Source of the DNA: Dugong dugon
Taxonomy: Eukaryota; Chordata; Mammalia; Sirenia; Dugongidae
DNA: 64,000 bases
Direction of reading: 5' to 3'
NCBI GenBank assembly: GCA_030035585.1
Contig: CM057476.1
Span: 20,506,501 to 20,570,500, forward strand
Shown piece after piece: positions 34,555 through 45,010 of the stretch. A program made the position numbers and the translations under genes. The notes under the pieces were generated by a model that saw only the letters and a list, made by a program, of their open reading frames with translations, searched no databases and had not been told where the DNA came from. Every line of letters begins with the position of its first letter. Position 1 is the stretch's first letter.

Positions 34555-35125
34555 CGTACATGCATATCTCATTTAATCCTTAAACAGGAACCCTGGAAAA
34601 TAGGTATTATTCTATTTTACAGCAGTGGAAATTGAGGCTCAGGGAGTGTTACAGATTGAATTGTGTCCCCCAAAAGTATGTATTGAAGTACTGGCCCCAG
34701 TACCTGTTGGTGTGATCCTCTTTGGAAATAGGGTTTTCTTTTCTTATGCTAATGAGTTCATACCAGTTGGGTGAGTCCTAAACCTGATCACTTTTGAGTT
34801 ATAAAAAGAGTAGGATAGACACAGAGAGACATACACAGGAGAAAGATAGATGCCAAGGGATGCCATGGATTGACAGCAGTCACCAGAAAGTAGAAGAGAA
34901 GCCCTTAAAAGGAATCAACATGGCTGAGAACCTAATCTGAACTTTTAGCCTCCAAAACTATGAAAAAATAAATTTCTATTCTTTAAAGCTACCCACCTGT
35001 GGTATTTCTGTTATGGCAGCCCTAGCAAACTAAGACAGGGAGGTTCAGTGATTTGCCCAAAGTCATACAACTAGTAAATGTGGTAGGACAGACCTGCTGA
35101 CTTTAAAGCTCATGCTTGTTCTACT
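34555..35125 (-). mobile_element. MIR split by an LTR
   Basis: Antisense MIR pieces at 34555-34646 (ATAGGTATTATTCTATTTTA, AAATTGAGGCTCAGGGAG) and 35038-35125 (TTCAGTGATTTGCCCAAAGT, CATACAACTAGTAAATG) join exactly across the LTR. Confidence 0.8.
34647..35037 (+). mobile_element. MaLR-like solo LTR, complete
   Basis: A 391-bp element with ends TGTTACAGATTGAATTGTGT and AGCAAACTAAGACA, and the 5-bp duplication GGGAG at 34642-34646 and 35038-35042. It interrupts a MIR, so both borders are certain. No internal retroviral sequence remains. Confidence 0.85.
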
Positions 35126-35267
35126 ATAGAGTTTTCTAGAATTAGAGAATTCTCATAGTTGGAAGGGATTTAGAGGCCACTTCCCCATTCCAGAATCCCC
35201 TCCCCCAGCATCCCTATCAGAGGTGATGTTCTCAGTAAATCTGACCAGATAGGTAAGAGTTTACCCA

Positions 35268-35456
35268 AACCAGTGATCCTCAAACCTGGTTGATCATCAA
35301 AAACATCTCGGAAGCTTTTAAAAATGTAAACTCCTGGACTCCACTTCCAAGTTTTTTTTTATTTAGTAGGTCTGGAGTGAGGCCCAGGAATCGGTATTTT
35401 TAGAAAGCACAGCAGGTGATTCCAATACATGGGTAGGTTTAGAAACCACAAATGTA
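35268..35456. mobile_element. MER5A-like hAT element
   Basis: CAGTGATCCTCAAACCTGGT, AAGCTTTTAAAAATGTAAAC, GAGGCCCAGGAATCGGTATT and AGCAGGTGATTCCAATACAT match MER5A over its full length. Confidence 0.8.
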
Positions 35457-36182
35457 AATCTCCAGAAGCATTAAATGTAAACTATTGTTGGAGTAAGAGA
35501 GTCCAATTTCCACCTTGTCAAGGAAGCAGTGAATTATGCACAAAAGAAGAATGATGCCAAGTTTCTTTGTTGGTCAGAATAATCCGATACTGAGACATAG
35601 TAAGGATAAGAACATCCACGGAAAACCCCATGAGTCATTGAATCCTAACTGCTTTGCATAGAATTAATCTCTCTCATCAACCAAACCTCAACCTAGGTCC
35701 AGACCTGGGCACTATCAGGAAGAAAGATCATCTCTAGTTAAACTGTGATGTGTTCCCTGGCCTAGCCTAAAATGAGTATCTCCCAAGGGTGGTTCTGATC
35801 CATGCCTCTCACGTCACTGCTTCTCCAAGACCCAGAGATTGGAGGCCAAGGTCTAACCCCTAATCAATCAGCCCTAGAAATTTTATATAAAGAGATGCAA
35901 TTTCATGTTGATTACAGCAAGAGAAGTGGAAAACTGTTGTCTGAAAATCAAATGATTTATCTTGAGTTTACTGTCAGAGTTGGGGTGAAAAGGAGGCTGG
36001 ATGCAGACTGAAGCCATATGGCACTTGGCAGACTTACTATAAGGGAACTGAAGCCTGGGTGGAGCAGGGGAATGCACTGTTTTCCAAATAATTCAAGTGA
36101 ACTTCAAAGTCCTGTTCAGCTCTCTAATTTAGCAAGTCTCAAGTCTACTGGAATTTCATACCAGGCTTGGCTCTGAAATCTG

Positions 36183-36382
36183 TACAGTGGTACTGTCCAA
36201 TATAACTTTCTACAGTGATGGAAATGTTCTAGATCTGTGCTGTTCAGCATGGTAGCCATTACCCACATTTGGCTATTGAGCACTGGTAATGTGGCTAGTG
36301 TGATTAAGAAATAGAATTTTAAATTTTATTTAATTTTAATTCAATAGTCAATGTGGTGAATGGTATTGGACAGTATAGCTCT
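36183..36382. mobile_element. hAT-type element with inverted ends
   Basis: Ends TACTGTCCAATA and TATTGGACAGTA are perfect 12-bp inverted repeats. Inside, ATGGTAGCCATTACCCACAT, TGGCTATTGAGCACTGG and AATGTGGCTAGTG follow a Charlie-type MER pattern. Confidence 0.75.
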
Positions 36383-36944
36383 AGAGGACTACCCAGCCTT
36401 ATCCTGAACATTAGAATCAGAGCTGCCTGTTCAACATCAACTTTTAGGAAAGCACCAAAATTCAAGGCATGAAAAGACAAAAGGCCCGGGCATGGAACAA
36501 GAAAGAAGGTCAGATGTGTACGCCTCTATACACATGAGGGGTCAGGAGAGCTACCATAAGGGACCTTTCACAGAAATAAGCATCAGCTCAGTGTTCTTGG
36601 TCACCTTAAGGATGAAACAGAAATGATTTCATGAATAGCCCAAGCAACTGTGAAGGTGCCAGTTATTAAAATCCATCCCAAAATAGCTGATTAAAGGCCA
36701 GCTGCAGGATGTGGCACCATTTCCTGGTAACTTCTCTCTGTGCTATACATACTATGACAGTGATAGTCTACTTTCTTGCTTCTCTTCTTCCAGCCAACAC
36801 ACAACTGTCACTCCCTTCTCTGTACGTATGTTTCATTACCCCCTCTTTCACCAGCCAGTCTTACCTGTATCTTAAGCCCAAGGAAGTACAAAATCTGGCC
36901 AAGTTAGTCAGCCAGTTGCTCCAGTGAGAACTCGGATCTAAATG

Positions 36945-37100
36945 GTCATTGGACTATTGGCGGTGATGGAAAAATTTGGATTGGTAATGGTGATGGTTGC
37001 ACAACCTGATAAACATAATCAATGCCATTGAATTGTACAAGTGAAATATGTTGAACTGGCAAGTGTTTTGTTCTATCTATTTTTACCACACACAAAAAAA
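36945..37100 (+). mobile_element. L1-type 3' end
   Basis: GGTGATGGTTGCACAACCTG, AATGCCATTGAATTGTACAA, then a transition to A-rich sequence, as in L1 3' ends elsewhere in the window. Confidence 0.6.
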
Positions 37101-37362
37101 TCATGGTCACTGGAATGAATCGATAAACCAGCCTCAGCCCCGTGTTGATTATGATGAAAGAGATCTCCCAGTTTCTCTTCTGCCCAAGTATACGTCCTTT
37201 GATTGGGAAAGTGTCTACCCACATACAACTATTAAGAAAAACACCTCTTAAATATACAAAATACAAAATCCACCAAAAAGTGAAAAAAATTCATCAGGAG
37301 GAAAACTGTGATTGGAAACAGTGAGGGACTTCTCCTCTATCTGTTCAATGAGTATTTATTGA

Positions 37363-37549
37363 TGGCCTCTCAAGTGTTGCAAATGGTTAATGCTGCTAAC
37401 CAAAAGGCTGGAGGTTTGAGTCCACCTGAGTCACCCTAAAAGAAAGACTTCCCAAAAAATTAGCCATCGAAACCTTATGGATCTCAGTTCTACTCTGACT
37501 CACATGGGGTTGCCATGAGTCGAAATCAACTCTACAACTGTTTGTTTTC
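37363..37549 (+). mobile_element. AfroSINE (long type), diverged
   Basis: TTGCAAATGGTTAATGCTGC, GGTTTGAGTCCACCTGAGTC, and GAGTCGAAATCAACTCTACA at the tail. Confidence 0.85.
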
Positions 37550-37659
37550 CTATGTATCAGGCACTACATTAGGTGCTGGAGGTAGGGCAGATAAAGTCCC
37601 TCCTCTGTGGGGCTTAAAATATAAGTAAAAGAGTTAACATTGATTGATTTTTCCACCAC

Positions 37660-37965
37660 ATATGTTGTATTCACTTCTCATAAGAACCCTGTTGTTGTTG
37701 TTAGTTGCCATCAAATTAGAACTGCTCCATGGGGTTTTCGAGACCTTTTGGAAGAAGATCACCAGGCCTGTCTTCTGAGGCACCCCTGGGTGTGTTCTAA
37801 TCACCAACATTTCAGCTAGTAGTCAAGAGAGAGCTTAACCATTTGCCGCACCTAGGGATTCCTAATAAGAACTCTGGAAGGTAAATATTATCATCCCCAT
37901 TTTATAGATACAAAAGTGGAAGCTCAGACTTGCCCAAGATCACCTGGGTCTGCGTGCTCTTTTTG
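37660..37965 (-). mobile_element. MIR with nested AfroSINE
   Basis: Antisense MIR (AAGGTAAATATTATCATCCC, CATTTTATAGATAC, GCTCAGACTTGCCC) interrupted at 37689-37862. TAAGAACCCTG and TAAGAACTCTG flank the SINE as a near-identical duplication. Confidence 0.7.
37689..37862 (-). mobile_element. AfroSINE, internally shortened
   Basis: Antisense copy: GTTGTTGTTGTTAGTTGCCA tail, AAGAAGATCACCAGGCCTGT, and TTTGCCGCACCTAGGGATTC at the head; the middle block after the tail is shortened. Confidence 0.85.
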
Positions 37966-38186
37966 CTTCTCCACACTGACCACAATGCGCCGTCTTTTTC
38001 TTCTGTTTATTCCTGGAGGGATTCCAAGCATTATTTATTTAAAAGCAATTCCCTTACCACAGGAGATTAGGGTACCCAGGAAACCTGAGGAGGCATCTAA
38101 GGTGGAAGGAAGAATCACCACCTTTCAAAGCCCAGAAGAAAAGGGATCATCACAGTTAAGCAAACAGTATTTCAGGGAAAACTTAC

Positions 38187-38258
38187 CGGCCACCACACCA
38201 TATTTCGGCCTGCCAGGAAGAAGCCTCCAACAGTCCCACGATTAGTGGAAAACATAGC
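38187..38258 (-). CDS. SLC5A1: SLC5A1 exon 2 (residues 52-75)
   Basis: This 72-bp exon encodes 24 residues running from AMFSTNRGT through [14 protein letters not shown]. It forms the loop after TM0 and the start of TM1 of the transporter. The acceptor is CAG at the high-coordinate side and the donor is GTAAGT at 38181-38186; phase is 0 on both sides. The sequence [12 protein letters not shown] is the SGLT1 form; human SGLT3 (SLC5A4) has AMLKTNRGTIGG, which helps choose between the paralogues. Intron 1 on the upstream side is 6233 bp. A MIR remnant and an AfroSINE lie close downstream. Confidence 0.93.
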
Positions 38259-38349
38259 CTGAGGGTAAAAGGGTGAAAATTTAGTAGGAAACTAGAACAA
38301 TGTCCTTGCCAGCCGAAAGGACGTACCCACCCATATACCCAGGCGGGAA

Positions 38350-38510
38350 CCTACATTTGGCAGACAAGGAAACTGAAGGCTCAGAAAGTTTAAACAGCTT
38401 GTCCTAGTCCTAGCTCTAGTCCTAGCTCTAGTCCTAGCTCTGCAACTAGCAAGTTACCTCACTTCTCCGGATCTGTATCCTTGCCTATTAAACAGGGGAA
38501 AATGTAACTT
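38350..38510. mobile_element. Two MIR remnants around a small tandem repeat
   Basis: Antisense MIR at 38350-38400 (AGACAAGGAAACTGAAGGCT) meets sense MIR at 38437-38510 (CAAGTTACCTCACTTCTCCG), with a 12-bp repeat between them. Confidence 0.6.
38401..38442 (+). repeat. 12-bp tandem repeat
   Basis: TAGTCCTAGCTC occurs about three times in a row, likely grown from MIR sequence. Confidence 0.85.
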
Positions 38511-38514
38511 TTCA

Positions 38515-39955
38515 TGCCTTTGTTACAAGCGTACTCAAGGTGCCTAATGAAATATCATACTTTTGAAAAGCAGCCATATGGTATATGGATTATGTCTCAA
38601 TAAAGCTGTTATAAAAGAAAGAAAGAACAGAAGATACTATAAGAATGTAAGGTAGTACTAAGTATTACTTAAAAGACTGGACATTCAAACTCATTTCAAT
38701 CTTTCCTCTCTGAGGATTTACATAGGAGCTTCCTAGGATCATGACTTTTCAATATGTTATGACAACTGAGGTAAATAGAGAGGAAGGAGGGGGATTCCTT
38801 TGGACTGGGGTGTCAGGAAAGCCTTCAGAGAAGGGCAGCGTTTCAACAAATCTTGAAGAAAGTATGGGGTTTTATTAGGGAAAAAGGGAACAGAATGAAC
38901 AATGACCTTAAGTGCCTTGGCCTAGTGTGTGTGGGAGGGAGAAATAGGGTGTCAGCAGGTGAAACTGGATGAGGCGTTTGAATGGGGAGAGTGCTGATAT
39001 GTAGAGGTAGACCACAGGGCCTCAAATGCCAGGCTATGAAGCACAGGTTTTATTCTGTAGGCAGTGGGGAGCCACTAAAGGCTTATGAGAAAAAAAAAAA
39101 AAAACATGAATTTTCGATAAATGATAGCCAGTCCCTAACACAGCTCCTTTGGACTGTTGCCTCTTGGGCCTTTAGTTTATTCCTGGTCCAGCTCAGGCCC
39201 AGATGCAGGCCTCCAGCACAAAACAGGCCCCCTCCGCCTTCCTCTCTCTACGTTAATGGCCTTCCCTCAGCTGAAGCTTGATAAGCTCCCTGAAGATGTT
39301 AATGGTAGACAATGACTTAGCCCTGTCAGAGGTGTTTACATTCCCACGGGTGAACACTGAGGCTCAGAGGGTCTCTGATCCAAAGGAATTATCCTCTGAG
39401 AGTGCCATGTCAGGCACTCAGTCACTCGCCATTCATTCAGCAAACTTAGCTGCTAGGGACAGCACACTGCTAGGTGCTCAGACTACAGGGATGTATTGAT
39501 GGGACTTAGTCCCTAGTGAGCTGGTCATGCATCCAATCAACATAGATTTGTTGAGCACCTACTGTGTGCTAGGCAGGGTCAGGGAGAACACAGCTCAGAC
39601 CTTTCTGGACTCCTGGCAAGGTCCTCCTGCCCATAAGACATACTCTCGAGGCCTCCGTAGGGGGAATAGTAAGAGACTCAACAGACCTGAAGAGCAGAGA
39701 AGGTAGGTAGGAGTGAAACTGGAAGAAGTCCCAAAGACCCAGGCTCTGGCAATTGGTCAGGAAAAGGTCATCTGGAAGGTATTCTGAAGGTTGATAGCTA
39801 CTGGGCAGGGTTGGAGGAACAGAAAAAGTGAGTTTGGAGCCCACACAAAAATATTCCCCAGTTAGTCTCAGAAATTAAGAGCTTTAAGGAAGAATGTGAG
39901 ATTGGAGGGCTAGAATATATTGCGGATGGATAAAAGGTTAGGAGAAGAGTGTCTA
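38515..39955. other. Intron 1 sequence, mostly unassigned
   Basis: L2-like traces occur (GTTTTATTCTGTAGGCAGTG near 39050; TGAGCACCTACTGTGTGCTA near 39553). A poly-A run lies at 39091-39104. No exon recognised. Confidence 0.45.
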
Positions 39956-39959
39956 CTTC

Positions 39960-40455
39960 AGGCCCTTCCCTCTCTGGAATGCCCATCCCCTCATCTCTGC
40001 AAGGCCAGCCCGCACCTACCCATTCTCAAACCCACCCAAATCCATTGCCGTCAAGTCAATTCCACCTCATAGCGACCCTATAGGACAGAGTAGAACTGCC
40101 CCATAGGGTTTCCAAGGAGAAGTTGTTGAATTCGAACTGCAGACCTTAACCACTCAGCTCTTAACCACTGCACAATCTGGGCTCCATACTCATCCTCAAG
40201 GCCCCTCAAATGCCACTTTTCCCAGGAAGCCCTACGTGACACTTCCCCACAGAAGCCTCCTTCTATCTGATGGCACCCTCTCCTCCCCAAACAAAAGTAA
40301 TCTCTCCCTCCTCTGAACACCTGGAGAACTTTTCTGTATTTCTCTCATGGCCCTTACAATTTTGTTTTACTTTATGTTATCATTTAATCCCCCAAAAGGC
40401 TTAATATAATGCCTTGTGGATGATACACATTGAATATAAATGTTGAATGAATGGG
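39960..40455 (+). mobile_element. L2 3' end with nested AfroSINE
   Basis: CCCTTCCCTCTCTGGAATGC, CTTTTCCCAGGAAGCCCTAC, TTCTCTCATGGCCCTTACAA and ATAAATGTTGAATGAATGGG follow the L2 order, split by the SINE at 40030-40184. Confidence 0.7.
40030..40184 (-). mobile_element. AfroSINE (short type)
   Basis: Antisense copy: ATCCATTGCCGTCAAGTCAA, CCTATAGGACAGAGTAGAAC, CACTGCACAATCTGGGCTCC. Confidence 0.9.
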
Positions 40456-40588
40456 TTCTCAGTTCCCTCAGCCTTCACTCCTCCCCTGTATCCCATCTTT
40501 AAAGCCCATTTTGGAAATGAGCAGCACTCATCCGGCAGGCACTCTGCAAAGGGTCAGTCTATGAGCAGTATTTAGTAGGTGCCCCCAG

Positions 40589-40795
40589 CAGTCCCCTGGT
40601 GGTGCAGACAGTTAACTCACTGCTGTTAACTGAGAGACTGGAGGTTCAAGTCCACCCAGATGTTCCTCAGAAGAAAGGCCTGGCCATCTAGTTCCAAAAA
40701 TCAGCCATTGAAAACTCTATGAAACACAGTTCTACTGTAACACACATGGGGTCACCCTGAGTCGAAATCAACTCGACAGCAACTGTTTTGTTTTC
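40589..40795 (+). mobile_element. AfroSINE (long type)
   Basis: Head AGTCCCCTGGTGGTGCAGAC, GGAGGTTCAAGTCCACCCAG, tail AACTCGACAGCAACTGTTTT. Confidence 0.9.
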
Positions 40796-40799
40796 CCCC

Positions 40800-41648
40800 C
40801 TCTGGGGCATGCATTGCAGCCCAGGACCCTGCCTTCCTCTTCGTCACTGCTGGCCCTACAAATAGAAAGGCACTGGCCCCATGAGCAAGGGATACACAAA
40901 GGGAAACTTTAAGGCTCCAGAACTCCACTTTGTAAACCATGGCGTTAAATTTGCCTGTCCATCCAACTAGAAGAAAATAAAGTCACAACTGCAAGCCACA
41001 GAGGCAAAAGAAGCACAATTACTGACTCACCATGATTTGTTTGTTTGTTTCTTTGTCTGTCTGGGTTTTTTTTTTTTTTTTTTGCTTTCTCAATGGAATA
41101 AAAATATTGAGCAAAAGGAAGGAGCTTCAGACCTCTGTTTAGATAAGGAAAAGCCTAAGAAACTGAGGCTGCTGGGTCTGGAGAGAGAAGACTTGAGTGT
41201 GGCCAATTGTCTTCTAGTACATAAAGTGGCCAGACAAGCTCAGCATGGTCTGCACCAATGCAGTGGGAGGCCCTCCAGGACTTTGGGCTGAGCTCAGTAT
41301 TAGGAAAAATTTCCTCACTGTCAGAGCTGTCCAGAGATGGAAGCAGTGCCACTGGAGAGAGATTCTCCTGGAAGTACTCAAGCAGAAGGCTGCTGACAAT
41401 TGTCAAGATGGTTTTGTCAAGACGGTAAAAGAAGGGACTCAAGCATAGGATGAAGAAGGTTGAACTCAATAAATTTTAGGCCCTTGCTTCCCAGAAACAT
41501 GTGAGGAAAGAAGGAATTCAGCACCACAAGGACACTGTTGAGTCAATGCCCATGGTGGTAAGGACCATGGAGAGGGTGTTCTCAGAAAGGGTACTATCTT
41601 TGGGAGGAGAAAAGGTGGAAGAGTGGAAAGGGTATTAGCTTTGGCTTC
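40800..41648. other. Intron 1 sequence, mostly unassigned
   Basis: A T run at 41066-41083. GCACCACAAGGACACTGTTG and nearby text do not match a repeat I know. GCTGAGCTCAGTATTAGGAA near 41288 may be an old element. Confidence 0.35.
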
Positions 41649-41651
41649 ATA

Positions 41652-41857
41652 TTATTGTTGTTAGTTGTCATCAAGTCGATTCCTACTCATGGCGACCCTG
41701 TGTGCAGAGTAGAACTGTTCCATAGGGCTTTCAAGATTGTGACCTTTCAGAAGCAGATCACCAGGCTGTCTTCTGAGGCACCTCTTCATGGGTTTGAACC
41801 ACCAGTGTTTCAGACAGTAGCCGAGTGCTTAACCATTTGCGCCACCCAGGGACTCCT
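41652..41857 (-). mobile_element. AfroSINE (long type)
   Basis: Antisense copy: ATTGTTGTTAGTTGTCATCA tail, GCAGATCACCAGGCTGTCTT, GCGCCACCCAGGGACTCCT head. Confidence 0.9.
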
Positions 41858-41877
41858 TTGGTATCATAAGACCTGGT

Positions 41878-41985
41878 TTTAGTCCCATCTCTGCCAGTAA
41901 TTCATCTGAGTGATTTCTGGTCATCCTCTCTGATCCTCATCTGTAAAATGAGAAGGTTGGGCTCCCCCAGGGGCCATTCCAACTC
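41878..41985 (+). mobile_element. MIR
   Basis: TTAGTCCCATCTCTGCCAGT, GAGTGATTTCTGGTCATCCT and CATCTGTAAAATGAGAAGGT match sense MIR. Confidence 0.7.
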
Positions 41986-42023
41986 AGGCATAAAATGATG
42001 CTATGGTTCAAATGCCTAAAAAC

Positions 42024-42225
42024 TTACTGTACATTTTTTTCTGTAAAGGACCAGAGAGCAAATACTGTAGGTTTTGTGGGATACATACGGTCTCTGCCAC
42101 ATGTTTGTTTTGTTTCCTTCGCTCTTTTACAATCCTTTAAAAGTGTAAAAACAATTCTTGGCTGTAGGCTATGCAAAAACAAGGCAGACTTGGCCTATGG
42201 GTCATAGTTTAATAATCCCTGCACA
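42024..42225 (-). mobile_element. hAT-type MER element
   Basis: TTTTTTTCTGTAAAGGACCA, AAATACTGTAGGTTTTGTGG, ACATACGGTCTCTGCCACAT and GGCCTATGGGTCATAGTTTA are the antisense form of the element at 32889, with a diverged middle. Confidence 0.65.
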
Positions 42226-42944
42226 AGGGGTCACAGTATAGCTTAATGAAATCTTCCAGTCAGAATAAAGTCAAAGATTCCATTTAAAAGGATACACAAT
42301 CTCAAAAAAACAAACTAAGAAGTAGGGAAAGAAAAACAGAAATATACATTCAAGAAGTAACAAGTTAAGGCCCAAATATGAACCGATGAGGCAGGGTTGG
42401 AAGAGGATAAAACAAACAAAACAATGTTGGAAGAGATGGGGACGGTGACAGACAGGACACTGGCTGTGGGTGTCTTTTCTAAGTTGAGGAAGCACAATGG
42501 GCCTGGGCCATTCTGTCTGCACAGCCCAGAGAAAATGCAGGGGCCAGGATTCCCATCCCTAACCCAGCTGCTCTTGATGCTTCAATAGCAGAAAGAGGAA
42601 GTCAACTGGAAGAAATCCAGCACCTTGAATGATCAGGGTCCAGAGGCACTGACGAATGAGGGAAGATTAAATATGGACAAACACTAAAAGGCTCATTAAG
42701 TAGCATTTAACAGGGCAAATGATACCAATTTACAGGTATTTGAAAAGTGTAAACACCATGATCAACAGGCCTGGCAGGGCTGAGATGAGATCGGTTAAGG
42801 GCACAGAGAGATTAACGGTGATTTTCTCAGAAACAGGCAGTAGCATTGCTAGCAAATGATGGATGTGACTCTTGGCTGCAGCACTCGAAAATTGGGATGG
42901 GGTTGGGGAGGGGGGCAGGCAAGGTGGCAAAGCACATGGAAAAC

Positions 42945-43345
42945 CAGGAGTCAAGAGACCTGAGTTCCAGGGACAATTTCATCTATTGTGACCTTCGGCA
43001 AATCACTACTACATGGGGCATTGATTTCTCTTCCGAAAACAGGATTACCCTTCCTGTTCTCCCCATCTCGTGGCTTTTTGTGAAGATGTACTATCCTGCT
43101 GACCATCGTTGTCCATTTTGCTTAAAAGGACAAAAATTATTTAGGGCCTAACTCATACCTAGAGGTCAAATGACAACAGTACCCTAACCAGGAAGGCGTC
43201 CATAAGAACCTTTCAGATTCTCTCTGCAGGTCCCCACTACAACCCTGGGGAGTCATAAGCCTGGATAAGATTGTACCTACTTTACAGTTGAGTAACCTGA
43301 GGCTGGGGGAGGTCACCCAAAGTCAAATGACTTAAACCATGCCAA
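42945..43345. mobile_element. Two MIR fragments
   Basis: Sense MIR at 42945-43050 (GAGACCTGAGTTCCAGGGAC, CTTCGGCAAATCACTACTAC) and antisense MIR at 43240-43345 (TACTTTACAGTTGAGTAACC, TGAGGCTGGGGGAGGTCACC). Confidence 0.6.
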
Positions 43346-43527
43346 AGCCAGTATGGTAACCTGAGTATTCTGTCTCCTGGCTGGACACTTTCCACTGTGT
43401 CTAGGAAGCAGAGAGTACACAGAAAGAGTCAACCCCTCTAACTCTACATGAGTTTCCAGGAGGCTTTCAGTCACAGCTGGTCTATACAATTCCTTTTTTA
43501 AAAAATCAACACACACATCCACACCTC

Positions 43528-43549
43528 AAAAAAAAAAAAAAAAAAAAAA
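43528..43549 (+). repeat. Poly-A run
   Basis: About 22 consecutive A residues within intron 1, followed by a second A-rich run at 43556. No element body is recognised next to it. Confidence 0.9.
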
Positions 43550-43559
43550 GACCCTAAAA

Positions 43560-44485
43560 AAAATCAACACTTCCTTTTACCCCCTGAAAGAACTCCATGG
43601 TCATGGAAGGGTTAATGCTCACCCTCCCTGCTCTAAGTCAAAAGAGTTAAACACAGCCACCTGCTGGCACCGAAGCCTCCCTCAGACTGTCAGCCTGTCA
43701 CCCTCCAGGACAGCCCTTGAAAGTGGCTGGAATATTTCCACACTTTTAAATCACCTCCTTGTCTAGTGGCTGGGTGTGCCAGAGTCTGTCACAGTGAAAT
43801 CTCCAAGTTCCAAGCGCTGAGACCAAGTTTCTGTGGTTTGATGTGTCCCCAGAGTCCCAAAGGGGAACACCAGCACTTCCCTCTTCCAACACCTGGCCAG
43901 CCTCCTGCCTTCCTCCTCCTGGCCCTGCAGCCGCGACTCCAAGTGCTCCAGCCCCTAGGACTCCAAAGCACCAAGGCCTGGGGGCCAGCCTTCCCAAGAG
44001 GGGCAATGGTCAGGCCTCCACCTGCTGCCCAGGCACCTGCAGCTGGCGGCCAGTCTGAGTGCTTGTGTCTCTAGGTTCTACACTGTTTCTCTTCCATCGG
44101 ACAGGACAGTCACCTCCGTGGGCTCAACTCCCAAGCCCCAGACCTTCCCTGCAGCTGCAAGCTGCCTGTCCTGGACTCTGGCACCTTCCGACAACCTCTC
44201 CCATCCCCATGCTGCTCAGGGCAGGCTCCCTGGCATCCCTCTCTGGCCTTTCTGGCTGACTCCCCTCACAGCTCTCTCACTTCTCACCCTCACCCGGTCC
44301 CCTTCACCTTGCACTGTGCCTTCTTAACTTCCCTCAAGTGCTTCCAAGGCGAGCCTAGTCGTTTAGACTCTGCTCTGCTCCACAGACGCTGAAATTAAAC
44401 CCACAGCCCCAGGCCATCACTCTCAGTGCGCCGCTCCTCATCCCTCCCGCTAGCCTCGCTCCTCAGCCCGCTGTTCCAGCTCCCC
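43560..44485. other. End of intron 1 next to exon 1, no recognised element
   Basis: Increasingly GC- and CT-rich toward exon 1. No known repeat recognised. First-intron sequence so close to a promoter may carry regulatory sites, but I cannot point to one. Confidence 0.4.
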
Positions 44486-44491
44486 ACATAC

Positions 44492-44644
44492 CCAGAGCCC
44501 GACGCCCATCACCAACACGAAGTAGATGACGATGACCGAGATGTCCGCAGCATTGTGTATGCGCTCGTAGGACGCAGGGGGCGCGGAGGTAGTGACCACC
44601 CGGCTCCAGGTAGTGACCTCGGCGTCCAAGATGCTGTTGCCCAT
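44492..44644 (-). CDS. SLC5A1: SLC5A1 exon 1 (SGLT1 residues 1-51, start codon)
   Basis: First coding exon of the sodium/glucose cotransporter SGLT1, which carries glucose and galactose into cells of the intestinal and renal brush border together with Na+. It encodes 51 residues: a variable extracellular N-terminus, then the conserved block [12 protein letters not shown] that opens the first membrane helix (TM0), ending at GVGLW. The ATG at 44644 sits in GCCGCCATGG, an exact Kozak context, which decides the start. The donor GTATGT lies at 44486-44491 and the exon ends in phase 0. Asp34 corresponds to human Asp28, a site of known glucose-galactose malabsorption mutations. The N-terminus before TWS is about eight residues longer than in human SGLT1. 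The SYERI motif just before TM0 resembles rabbit SGLT1 as I remember it. The paralogue SLC5A4 is the main alternative, but later exons fit SLC5A1 better. Confidence 0.92.
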
Positions 44645-44695
44645 GGCGGCGTTGCGTCCCCGTGTCCCGGCCGCTGCCTCTTACACGGCCCCCGG

Positions 44696-44708
44696 GTTAA
44701 TGATCAGC
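44696..44708. promoter_or_regulatory. HNF1-like site 52 bp upstream of the SLC5A1 ATG
   Basis: GTTAATGATCAGC matches the HNF1 consensus GTTAATNATTAAC at 10 of 12 defined positions. HNF1 together with GC-box (Sp1-type) binding is the known control logic of mammalian SLC5A1 promoters in intestine and kidney. The position just upstream of the start codon and near the GC box at 44741 fits that. Binding is inferred. Confidence 0.6.
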
Positions 44709-45010
44709 CCCGGGGGAGGGGACCTGCGACGCTGGGCAGCGGGGCGGCAGTGCCGGGTCCCTGGGCTGCGCTGCGCGTCGTCGAGGAGCTGGGCGATTGG
44801 GCGCGCGGAGCCAGAGTGGCCAGAGCTGCCGGCGGGGCCATGACGCCAGCAGGTAAGGGCTGTCCCCAAGGGAGGAGGGGCAGGCCGGGGGGGTGGTGCC
44901 CGCCTGGCACAAAGGCGCGCTGTGCTCCCGCAGTCACTGGCCGGCCCACCTCCTGGCTTGCCAAGAAGCCGCACCCGGACAGAGCCGGAGCCGCTCCCAT
45001 CAGGGACAGG

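Larger units (their letters stand above)
44440..45010 (-). promoter_or_regulatory. SLC5A1: GC- and CpG-rich 5' region of SLC5A1, likely promoter
   Basis: Base composition changes sharply here from the AT-rich surroundings to GC-rich sequence with many CpGs, spanning exon 1 and about 350 bp upstream of the ATG. It contains a GC box (GGGGCGG, 44741-44747) and an HNF1-like site. No strong TATA box is visible; GTGTAAGAGG on the minus strand near 44677-44686 is a weak possibility. Long open frames on both strands here come from the GC content and are not genes. Confidence 0.7.
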
